Positions 1 through 5,121 of a DNA stretch of 5,121 nt are shown here, one piece after another (position 1 is the first letter of the stretch; each line of letters starts with the position of its first letter). Both the position numbers and the translations under genes were made by a program. Below the pieces are notes generated by a model that searched no databases, had not been told where the DNA came from, and saw only the letters and a program-made list of their open reading frames with translations. This DNA comes from Candidatus Poribacteria bacterium. GTDB lineage: Bacteria; Poribacteria; WGA-4E; WGA-3G. The DNA is taken from the NCBI GenBank assembly GCA_028818995.1, contig JAPPMR010000854.1, positions 1-5,121 of the forward strand, given 5' to 3'.

Positions 1-57
1 GAATATATCCATATTAACAAGGTTAACCAGAATCTTGGTGATTTAAGAGGTGATTAG
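1..57 (+). CDS. C-terminal end of an upstream gene (cut by window edge)
   Basis: Frame 1 is open from the first base to a TAG at 55-57 and encodes 18 residues ending NLGDLRGD. The other two plus frames close earlier (stops near 15 and 44). The start codon of the next gene follows the TAG without a gap, which is how coupled genes in an operon are arranged and the main reason to believe this frame. Within the fragment, I5, V8, L12 and L15 follow 3-4-3 spacing, so the protein may end in a short coiled coil like its neighbour. The product cannot be identified from 18 residues. A MoxR-type ATPase would be the usual partner upstream of DUF58, but this tail gives no support for that. Confidence 0.5.
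   Translation, partial: EYIHINKVNQNLGDLRGD
46..54 (+). promoter_or_regulatory. Shine-Dalgarno site of the coiled-coil mini-protein
   Basis: GAGGTGAT at 47-54 matches eight consecutive bases of the ideal anti-16S sequence AAGGAGGTGATC. The GAGG core lies 7 bases before the ATG at 58. The site sits inside the last codons of the upstream frame, so translation of the two genes is probably coupled. A site this strong argues that the 60-residue frame is a real gene. Confidence 0.75.
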
Positions 58-240
58 ATGGAATTCTTCCTTATTTTAATGCTTGGTGCTGTTTTTTGTG
101 GACTTGCTGGGATCGTTTCCGAAATCCGTAAGGTAGATCGTCAGTTAACGGAGATAACTCAAACGTTCAAAAACATTGACGAAAGTATATCCAAAATTGA
201 AAACACTTTTAGCGAATTTGTTAGACAAACAAAGAATTAA
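58..240 (+). CDS. Small membrane-anchored coiled-coil protein (60 aa)
   Basis: This is a hypothetical protein. Residues 3-20 form one hydrophobic segment (FFLILMLGAVFCGLAGIV), and the rest is polar and predicted helical. From residue 23 the hydrophobic positions are I23, V26, L30, I33, F37, I40, I44, I47, F51 and F54. That is strict alternating 3-4 spacing over about four and a half heptads, so a parallel coiled coil anchored in the membrane is the likely fold. The first charged residues after the segment (E22, R24, K25) leave the topology undecided. The layout recalls DUF948-type and similar short anchored coiled-coil proteins, but I cannot assign a family. It starts directly after the stop of the preceding gene behind a strong ribosome binding site, and DUF58 follows 50 bases later, so it probably belongs to the same operon. 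No function should be assumed. Confidence 0.8.
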   Translation: MEFFLILMLGAVFCGLAGIVSEIRKVDRQLTEITQTFKNIDESISKIENTFSEFVRQTKN

Positions 241-290
241 TCACCGATTTAATAACTATTTTTTTCAAATGGCGAAAGAGAAGAAACAAC

Positions 291-1181
291 ATGCAAACAT
301 CGCACAGATATCTTGACCCAGTTGCACTTTCTCGTATCGGAGGTATGGAACTTGTTGCCCGACTTGTAGTTGAAGGGTTCGTTACCGGATTGCACAAAAG
401 CCCTTATCAAGGTTTCAGCGTTGAGTTCGCTGAACACAGACAATATATGCCCGGTGATGAAATCCGATATATTGATTGGAAGGTCTATGGAAAATCTGAC
501 CGGTATTACGTCAAAAAGTTTGAAGAGGAGACGAATCTGCGTGCATATATCCTGCTTGATACCAGCGCATCAATGAACTACAAGCATAGAGATGATACTT
601 TGACAAAGTTTGAATATGGGTGTTATCTCGCTGCGACGCTTACATATCTCATGCTGAAGCAGCGTGACTCTGTGGGATTGGCACTTTTTGATACGGACAT
701 TACGGAATACATTCCACCGAGAGGCGCTGCAACACATCTGCAAGCGATTATGTCAGCGCTTGAAAATGCTACGCCCGGACAAGAAACTGAATTAAGCAGT
801 CTCTTTCACGAACTTGCCAAACGGATTGTCAGGCGTGGGTTGGTTATTGTTATCTCTGACCTGCTTGATGAACCCTCAAATGTCATCTCAGCACTCAAAC
901 ATCTCCGTCATCAGAAACATGAGGTAATCGTATTTCACCTTCTTGATAATGCTGAACTCACCTTCCCATATAACGGTTCTGTCATTTTTCGCGACATGGA
1001 GACAGGACAAACGCTTTCAACACAAGCAGACTCACTTAAGACAGCATACCTTGAAAATCTGAATCAGTTTATTCAGAATTACCGTCGTGGATGTGGTGCG
1101 AGTCAGATTGATTACGTACAGATGGATACTACTACCCCGTTTGACCACGCCTTGTCAGCGTATCTTTCTCGCCGCAAGTAA
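291..1181 (+). CDS. DUF58 family protein with von Willebrand A-like fold
   Basis: The 296-residue product is a full-length DUF58 protein. Residues 7-50 (YLDP, LSRIGG, then VVEGF and GFSVEFAEHR) and residues 54-80 (PGDEIRYIDWKVYGKSDRYY, then a FEEE acid cluster) carry the family signature. The vWA metal site follows: D90, S92 and S94 in LLDTSASM, with T148 a candidate for the third loop and D190 in VIVISDLLD closing the site. There are no membrane segments or signal peptide, so it is cytoplasmic. Family members are usually encoded beside MoxR AAA+ ATPases and are thought to act with them as chaperone-like or metal-insertion systems; the exact role is not settled. The start at 291 gives the normal family N-terminus and has a weak GAGAAG at 278-283, 7 bases upstream. 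A BatA-type membrane vWA gene often follows in such operons. Here the next gene is convergent, so DUF58 ends its operon. Confidence 0.95.
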   Translation: MQTSHRYLDPVALSRIGGMELVARLVVEGFVTGLHKSPYQGFSVEFAEHRQYMPGDEIRYIDWKVYGKSDRYYVKKFEEETNLRAYILLDTSASMNYKHRDDTLTKFEYGCYLAATLTYLMLKQRDSVGLALFDTDITEYIPPRGAATHLQAIMSALENATPGQETELSSLFHELAKRIVRRGLVIVISDLLDEPSNVISALKHLRHQKHEVIVFHLLDNAELTFPYNGSVIFRDMETGQTLSTQADSLKTAYLENLNQFIQNYRRGCGASQIDYVQMDTTTPFDHALSAYLSRRK

Positions 1182-1305
1182 CATCTTTCAAGATAATAAA
1201 ATCTCTGAAAACCTTTGCTCCGTCCGAGCGATATATTCGACATCAAATTTGGATAGTCCTGATATATCGTGTTGAATTTCTTTATATCATTGTGTCAAAT
1301 TCACG
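1182..1305. other. Convergent intergenic spacer with weak inverted repeats
   Basis: This 124-base AT-rich spacer lies between the stop of DUF58 and the stop of the converging DUF2752 gene, where transcription from both sides should end. I see three weak structures. The first is a GCTC/GAGC stem at 1217-1220 and 1226-1229 with a 5-base loop, extendable on the plus strand by a G-U and a U-A pair. The second is CGATATAT at 1229-1236 against ATATATCG at 1262-1269. The third is TGAATTT at 1273-1279 against AAATTCA at 1297-1303. None is followed by a clean T-run on either strand, so no intrinsic terminator is called. No open frame here looks like a gene. Confidence 0.5.
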
Positions 1306-1680
1306 CTAATTTATAAGCTTGAATATCCAAACAGACAAGCAGGACACAATCCCGATGATAACAATCAAATTACGAGTATTTGAAGGATAACTGGACCAAG
1401 CATTTTTTACTTGAGTTGGAAAAAAGGCCATTCCAAAAGCAATACCGACGATTACAAAAGAGAACGGGTGATAACGCCATGCTTCAGTGAAATGAGCATG
1501 TGTAAGGGCGAGGCAGGCACGCGTCATGCCACACCCAGGACACGGCACATCAGTCACTGAATGAAATATGCATGGAATCAGCGTAACTTCGTCCGGTGAT
1601 TTTTCCGATACCACCGTATAGATTCCTACAACTGCTAACCCAATCAGGAACAGGCGAGCAAGAAAAATATGATTAACCAT
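1306..1680 (-). CDS. DUF2752 family small membrane protein
   Basis: The 124-residue protein contains the DUF2752 signature: a Cys-rich turn VPCPGCGMTRA at about 45-55, with C47 and C50 flanking the PG, a further C37 upstream, and an aromatic-rich EAWRYHPFSF stretch at 66-75. Hydrophobic segments at about 5-24, 72-88 and 104-121 predict three membrane helices, with the CPGCG loop between the first two. Length and layout are normal for the family, whose function is unknown. The paired cysteines suggest metal binding or redox activity, but that is inference. I chose the ATG at 1678-1680 over the in-frame GTG at 1690-1692 because a GGTGAT lies 7 bases upstream of the ATG, while the GTG has no recognisable site. 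With this start it overlaps the end of the DUF4234 gene by 8 bases, so translation is probably coupled. Confidence 0.85.
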   Translation of the reverse strand: MVNHIFLARLFLIGLAVVGIYTVVSEKSPDEVTLIPCIFHSVTDVPCPGCGMTRACLALTHAHFTEAWRYHPFSFVIVGIAFGMAFFPTQVKNAWSSYPSNTRNLIVIIGIVSCLSVWIFKLIN

Positions 1681-2059
1681 CGGAGGTATCACCGTAGAGT
1701 TTATTGATCTGGTACTGCTGGATGGCTAATGAAGCAATACCGATTCCAAAAATCGCTAATAACACACAAATAATTGGCAAATTTGAATCATGTAGCATAC
1801 CTTTATTATGTTGTACCTCATTGATCCCGCAGGCCATTTTGTATTCATAATATATACCGAAAATGCCGCAGGTAAGAAAAGAAAGAAAAAACCATAGCCA
1901 AAAAGAATAATCATTCCTTCCTAACCAAACATTAAGCGTGTCCATCTGTTTGTACTGCCAGTAAAGCCCATAAATTCCACATGTGATCAAAGTTAGTAAA
2001 ACTCCAAGCAGAATACTTCGTCTACCCTCATATTCAGGATAGGGATATTGATTTAGCAT
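1673..2059 (-). CDS. DUF4234 family small membrane protein
   Basis: The 128-residue protein has three hydrophobic segments, at about 15-34, 52-70 and 94-113. It opens with a short soluble tyrosine- and proline-rich head (QYPYPEYEGRR), as often seen in DUF4234 and other small bacterial membrane proteins. The best evidence for the family is TCGIYGLYWQYK at 26-37, the usual end of the first helix. A near copy, TCGIFGIYYEYK, sits at 63-74, so the first two helices look like a duplicated unit; each copy carries one cysteine (C27, C64). The function of the family is unknown. The start at 2057-2059 has a GGAG at 2066-2069 spaced by 6 bases. The gene begins 21 bases after the BMP lipoprotein stop and overlaps DUF2752, so the three are probably co-transcribed. 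Confidence 0.85.
   Translation of the reverse strand: MLNQYPYPEYEGRRSILLGVLLTLITCGIYGLYWQYKQMDTLNVWLGRNDYSFWLWFFLSFLTCGIFGIYYEYKMACGINEVQHNKGMLHDSNLPIICVLLAIFGIGIASLAIQQYQINKLYGDTSDG
1688..1693 (-). promoter_or_regulatory. Ribosome binding site deciding the DUF2752 start
   Basis: Read on the minus strand this is GGTGAT, a match to the right half of the anti-16S consensus, 7 bases before the ATG at 1680. It lies inside the last codons of the DUF4234 gene. If the GTG at 1692 were used instead, the protein would gain four residues (MIPP) and this site would overlap the start codon. Confidence 0.45.
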
Positions 2060-2080
2060 AAAATACTCCGTTATAAAAAA

Positions 2081-3130
2081 TTATTCTCTCGGCAGAGAAA
2101 CAGTATTTGGCACAATAATTTCACCAGCGATTATTTTTCCTTTCAACGCCTCAACAGTTGCTATGTCCTCATCCGAAAGCAGCGATTGATTGTGTTCATC
2201 AACAGCGTAGCTAACACCGCCATCTGCTATACCAAAGTATCGAATGCCTGCCATAAAATTACCTTCAACGGTTTCTTGTATGATTCTCTGTACGGAAGCT
2301 GGGATCTCTTTTGTCATACTTGTCAAGACAATACCTGGGGCGAGATGGTTGCCGTTGGAATCAACCCAAATGATAAACTTTTGCTGCTCCTGCGCAGCTT
2401 CAAGTACCCCTTGACCTGATCCACCAGCAGCGACGTAAATCACATCTACTCCACTTTCATATTGTGCTAACGCCAATTCTTTTGCCCTCTCCGGTTGTCC
2501 AAAACCGCTTACATCTTCACTGATGTATTCTATGGAGATTTCTGCGTCGGGATTTATAGCTTGAATTCCAGCGACGTAACCAGCTTCAAATTCACGTAAC
2601 AACGGAACATCCACTCCACCAATATAACCGATTTTACCGCTTTCCGATTTTAAGGCTGCAATCGCTCCGACCAAAAACGATCCTTCGTTAGATTTATAAT
2701 TCACAGAAGCCACATTTGGAATATCAAGCACGACATCAAAAATTGCAAATTTGACATCGGGAAATTCTGGCGCGACGCGAGCAAGCACATCTCCCATCTG
2801 ATAACCTGCTGTCAAAACGAGTTCAGAATTCTGTGCAGCGTCTCTTATGAGCATTTCTGTGACTACAGGATCGTTTTCATCACCGTTTACTTCAGTTAGT
2901 GTAATCCCAAGTTCTTCTTCAGCAGCTCTTACACCGATATGGAATGCAGTGCAGTAAGCCGCTGTACCGACACAATCGCTTGGATATATCATTGTAACAC
3001 GGATTGATGCTGCATCCATTTCGCTTGGTAGTTCGGTAGGCATTACTTTCTGAACTTTTTCACAACCACAAATCAATAATAATCCCAGTCCTATTAGAAT
3101 CAAATTATTTAAGACACGAATTCTTTTCAT
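2081..3130 (-). CDS. BMP/PnrA-family substrate-binding lipoprotein
   Basis: The 349-residue product is a periplasmic-binding-type lipoprotein of the BMP (basic membrane protein, PnrA/TmpC) family. Residues 1-23 are a lipoprotein signal peptide: a basic MKRIR head, a hydrophobic core at 8-20, and a lipobox ending ICGC with the modified cysteine at C23. The two-lobed domain then begins at about residue 43. Family landmarks are LVLTAGYQMGDVL (105-117), KFAIFDVV (127-134), NEGSFLVGAIAAL (148-160), GKIGYIGGVDVPL (165-177), FEAGYVAG (181-188), DVIYVAAGGSGQGVLEAA (229-246), IIWVDSNG (253-260) and LTSMTK (269-274). In PnrA the late Asp and Lys contact a purine nucleoside; D257 and K274 are the likely equivalents. 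The N-terminal ligand loop differs from the classical one. AAGGAG at 3136-3141 lies 5 bases before the ATG. No ABC permease or ATPase is adjacent, so the transport partner is unknown; nucleoside binding is a family inference. Confidence 0.93.
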   Translation of the reverse strand: MKRIRVLNNLILIGLGLLLICGCEKVQKVMPTELPSEMDAASIRVTMIYPSDCVGTAAYCTAFHIGVRAAEEELGITLTEVNGDENDPVVTEMLIRDAAQNSELVLTAGYQMGDVLARVAPEFPDVKFAIFDVVLDIPNVASVNYKSNEGSFLVGAIAALKSESGKIGYIGGVDVPLLREFEAGYVAGIQAINPDAEISIEYISEDVSGFGQPERAKELALAQYESGVDVIYVAAGGSGQGVLEAAQEQQKFIIWVDSNGNHLAPGIVLTSMTKEIPASVQRIIQETVEGNFMAGIRYFGIADGGVSYAVDEHNQSLLSDEDIATVEALKGKIIAGEIIVPNTVSLPRE

Positions 3131-3135
3131 ATTTT

Positions 3136-3141
3136 CTCCTT
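3136..3141 (-). promoter_or_regulatory. Strong Shine-Dalgarno site of the BMP lipoprotein
   Basis: The minus strand reads AAGGAG, 5 bases before the ATG at 3130. This is the best ribosome binding site on the minus strand of the window and fixes the start. It lies in the 67-base gap after the Nudix gene. I looked there for -35 and -10 elements and found no pair with acceptable sequence and spacing. Confidence 0.8.
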
Positions 3142-3197
3142 ATGTTTGGTTTAAGACATCTAACAATAGACATTTTCAGTAACTACGACATTTGATT

Positions 3198-3647
3198 TCA
3201 CAGAAAATATTGTTCATGAATCTGATATGGGTTGGTAGTGTAAACACGATAAAGCACACGTCCCGAAAAATCGAGCATGTCTTTGATTCGGTCATAGATA
3301 ACCCGATTTGAGATATGTTGCAAAACCGAATTTCGTCCAACCCATTTGGTTTCTATACTCTCTTCACTCGTGGTTAATTCACCGCTGACGTAATCTCCTA
3401 AAAAACCAAACATCACCTTAGTTGGCGTTTTGATGTTAGAGTAAATGCCGACCAACGACCCAATTGATGCAGTAACCCCCGACTCCTCTTGAATTTCACG
3501 TTGCAACGCTTCAATAAGGTTTTCACCTTCTTCGACTTGACCACCCGGAAATTCCCAGCCACGGCGCGGGCTTCTTATGAGCAAGATTTTTCCATCGGGA
3601 TGACGGACCAATCCTGAGACAGCAACAATATGTTTCGGATGATTCAT
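3198..3647 (-). CDS. Nudix hydrolase
   Basis: The 149-residue cytoplasmic protein has a complete Nudix box, GX5EX7REUXEEXGU, at residues 36-58: G36, E42, R50, E51, I52, E54, E55, G57 and V58 are all present, so it should bind divalent metal and hydrolyse a nucleoside-diphosphate-linked substrate. The N-terminal VAVSGLVRHPDGKILLIRSP strand-turn-strand and WEFPGGQVE are typical of MutT-like members. The substrate cannot be read from the sequence. Residues 67-104 (GIYSN, MFGFLGDY, then the acidic STTSEES-like stretch ending ETKWVG) are the usual third and fourth strands. The tail from about 126 (FSGRVLYRVYTTNP onward) extends past the core. The gene starts 2 bases after the stop of the gamma-glutamyltransferase-like gene, so it is probably translated in step with it. 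Confidence 0.95.
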   Translation of the reverse strand: MNHPKHIVAVSGLVRHPDGKILLIRSPRRGWEFPGGQVEEGENLIEALQREIQEESGVTASIGSLVGIYSNIKTPTKVMFGFLGDYVSGELTTSEESIETKWVGRNSVLQHISNRVIYDRIKDMLDFSGRVLYRVYTTNPYQIHEQYFL

Positions 3648-3649
3648 TT

Positions 3650-5121
3650 TTACACACCTATCGCGTATCCATCACGCCGCGGATCAGCACCGCCCATAAA
3701 ACTTCCTTCTTCAGTATCAAAGGCGATACCGTGACCGCCTCCCACAGTTGCTGTCCAATCAGGTAACACTTCTACATCATGCCCGCGCGCTTCTAACGCT
3801 GCGCGTACCGCAACAGGAATACGTCCCTCCATACTGACATGTGTACCGGGTTTTACCAACCGGATGCGTGGTGCTTCAATCGCCGCTTGAACGTTCATGC
3901 CATGTTCAATCAGGTTCAAAACCATCTGTAACGTCGTCTGAAGGATACCGTGGCTTCCGGGGGTGCCAATCGCTGCAAACGGCTTTCCATTTTTCCAAAC
4001 TTGGCACGGTGACATACACATCTCTATCCGTTTATGCGGTCCAACGGCATTCGGACTCTCAGGAATTCTGTCAAACCAGTTCATAAAGTTATTGAGAAAC
4101 ATCCCCGTTGAACCGAGAATTACGCCTGAGCCGAAAGCTTGTCCAAGACTTTGCGTAACAGCGACGATGTTACCCTCTGCATCTGCGGTGTCAAAGTGGG
4201 TTGTACATTCGGTTGTCCAGTCATCAGCAACAATCTCACCAGGGAGTTTGTCCTTCGACCAGCGCTCACCACCGCTAACTGCAGCCTGTTCGCCAATGCG
4301 TTCGCGTTGTGCACGCGCGTAGTCTTTAGACAACAACTTTTCAATCGGTGGGTTTGGACGCGCGGCGTATTCGGCTCTATCTGCACTCGCTAATTTAATC
4401 GCTTCAATCAGCAGATGTAAGTATTCCGGGGTATTGTGACCGAGTTCGCCGAGGGCATCATTTTCTAAAATATTCAGTGTCTCCAGATATTGAAAACCTG
4501 AACACGGCGGGGGTGGACAATAAACTTCATAATCTTTGTAAGTTACAGAGATAGGCTCCTGCCACTCTACCTCAAAGTCAGCTAAATCTTTTTCGGTAAT
4601 TAGTCCATCAGTCTCCTCGGAAAAACGAACAATCTCTTTCGCAATCTCACCGCGGTAGAACGCCTCTGCACCGCCTTCTGCAACCGTGCGGAACGTTTGG
4701 GCGAGATCCTTCTGTACCAAAAGTTCCCCGGGATGCGGTGTTCTTCCGCGCGAGGCGATAACCTCCTCCGCTCTCTCTGAAAAATAGGGACGCGCGCCTG
4801 CAATAAACTCCGCATTCTTGACTGTGACGGCGTACCCATTCTCTGCGGATTCAATCGCCGGGGCAAAGATGTCCGCGCGATCCATGCTTCCGTAACGGTC
4901 TAAAAGTGCCAGCCATCCACCACATCCACCCGGTACCATCCCCGCACAGATGTCAACCTGTTGACTTTCAAGTGTCGGATAGACATCCAGCGTCGCCGCG
5001 TAGGGTGCTGTGCCCAGATAATCTATCACGCGGTGTGTTTTTTCCTTCGCACTATAAAGCAGCATATATCCGTTACCAGCAATACCTGACATATAAGGCT
5101 CAACGACGTTCAGTGTTGAAG
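3650..5121 (-). CDS. Gamma-glutamyltransferase-superfamily Ntn-hydrolase, N-terminus outside window
   Basis: The frame stays open to the right edge. Nine more codons precede the ATG at 5090-5092 and read STLNVVEPY, joining MSGIAGNGYM to give the conserved VVEPxMSGIxGxG motif of the family, so that ATG is internal and the true start is missing. Numbering from it: DYLGTAPYAA at 24-33, EVYCPPPPCSGF at 189-200, the nucleophile T297 in TTHF at 297-300, NIVAVTQSLG at 308-317, GSGVILGSTGMFLNN at 321-335, NAVGPHKR at 348-355, GTPGS at 376-380 and GGGHG at 451-455. Family members cut themselves before the threonine; this would leave a small subunit of 184 residues, the normal size. They are usually exported and cleave gamma-glutamyl or other amide bonds. 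Several residues that hold the glutamyl group in the E. coli enzyme are replaced and the lid loop is short, so glutathione may not be the substrate. Stretches are GC-rich (36 of 60 at 4741-4800). Confidence 0.93.
   Translation of the reverse strand, partial: STLNVVEPYMSGIAGNGYMLLYSAKEKTHRVIDYLGTAPYAATLDVYPTLESQQVDICAGMVPGGCGGWLALLDRYGSMDRADIFAPAIESAENGYAVTVKNAEFIAGARPYFSERAEEVIASRGRTPHPGELLVQKDLAQTFRTVAEGGAEAFYRGEIAKEIVRFSEETDGLITEKDLADFEVEWQEPISVTYKDYEVYCPPPPCSGFQYLETLNILENDALGELGHNTPEYLHLLIEAIKLASADRAEYAARPNPPIEKLLSKDYARAQRERIGEQAAVSGGERWSKDKLPGEIVADDWTTECTTHFDTADAEGNIVAVTQSLGQAFGSGVILGSTGMFLNNFMNWFDRIPESPNAVGPHKRIEMCMSPCQVWKNGKPFAAIGTPGSHGILQTTLQMVLNLIEHGMNVQAAIEAPRIRLVKPGTHVSMEGRIPVAVRAALEARGHDVEVLPDWTATVGGGHGIAFDTEEGSFMGGADPRRDGYAIGV
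3655..3659 (-). promoter_or_regulatory. Nudix ribosome binding site inside the end of the upstream gene
   Basis: The minus strand reads AGGTG, 7 bases before the Nudix ATG at 3647. The same bases form the last Gly-Val codons of the gamma-glutamyltransferase-like gene, whose TAA is at 3650-3652. A ribosome finishing the first gene would stand on the start region of the second. Confidence 0.6.

Noticed and set aside
236..265. ATTAA/TTAAT inverted repeat followed by seven Ts, considered as a terminator after the mini-protein
   Set aside because: The stem is only five A-T pairs, too weak to terminate, and the layout fits readthrough into DUF58.
249..443. A 64-codon minus-strand frame across the start of DUF58
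   Set aside because: It overlaps the conserved DUF58 N-terminus and has no family resemblance.
1087..1275. A 62-codon plus-strand frame running from the end of DUF58 into the spacer
   Set aside because: Most of it is an out-of-frame reading of DUF58 and the part in the spacer has no coding character.
2186..2419. A 77-codon plus-strand frame opposite the BMP lipoprotein
   Set aside because: It is antisense to a well-supported gene and its product shows no recognisable domain.
3131..3197. Possible promoter in the gap between the Nudix and lipoprotein genes
   Set aside because: No -35/-10 pair with acceptable match and spacing was found on the minus strand; only the ribosome binding site is clear.
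3963..4322. A plus-strand frame of 119 codons opposite the GGT-like gene
   Set aside because: It lies wholly antisense to a gene with conserved catalytic motifs, its product resembles no family I know, and no ribosome binding site stands out.
4120..4866. Further frames of 84-88 codons on both strands within the GGT-like gene
   Set aside because: Their Arg/Ser/Pro-rich translations are typical of out-of-frame reading of a GC-richer gene; the motif-bearing frame accounts for the region.
5090..5092. ATG taken as the start of the GGT-like gene
   Set aside because: Nine upstream in-frame codons complete a conserved family motif (VVEPxMSG), so this methionine is internal and the gene runs off the window.

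Overview
The window carries two gene blocks that converge on a short spacer at about 1182-1305. The coding style is that of an uncultured Gram-negative-type bacterium: a lipoprotein signal peptide, Shine-Dalgarno starts, tight gene packing and moderate GC. The DUF58 and gamma-glutamyltransferase-family sequences look to me like those of sponge or environmental lineages such as Candidatus Poribacteria. That is an impression from family resemblance; no phylogenetic marker is present.

Left block, plus strand, 1-1181: the tail of a cut-off gene (ends at 57), a 60-residue membrane-anchored coiled-coil mini-protein (58-240) that starts directly after that stop codon, and a complete DUF58/von Willebrand A-fold protein (291-1181) with an intact metal-binding DxSxS motif. 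DUF58 proteins normally work with MoxR AAA+ ATPases. None is visible here, but the operon begins left of the window.

Right block, minus strand, read from 5121 down to 1306: a gamma-glutamyltransferase-superfamily Ntn-hydrolase whose N-terminus lies outside the window (3650-5121); a Nudix hydrolase (3198-3647) starting 2 bases after its stop; a BMP/PnrA-type substrate-binding lipoprotein (2081-3130); a DUF4234 membrane protein (1673-2059); and a DUF2752 membrane protein (1306-1680) overlapping it by 8 bases. Spacing suggests two transcription or translation units: hydrolase plus Nudix, then lipoprotein plus two small membrane proteins. The two could be one long operon, since only 67 bases separate them and I see no convincing promoter there.

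How they work together: the hydrolase is predicted to be exported and to cleave amide bonds. The lipoprotein would bind a small ligand, perhaps a nucleoside, outside the inner membrane, and the Nudix enzyme would act on a nucleotide-type substrate in the cytoplasm. A shared scavenging role is possible but speculative, and no ABC permease or ATPase is present for the lipoprotein. I see no RNA genes, insertion sequences, CRISPR arrays or phage genes. The best leads are the remodelled substrate pocket of the gamma-glutamyltransferase-like enzyme, the regular coiled-coil mini-protein beside DUF58, and the lipoprotein-DUF4234-DUF2752 cassette.
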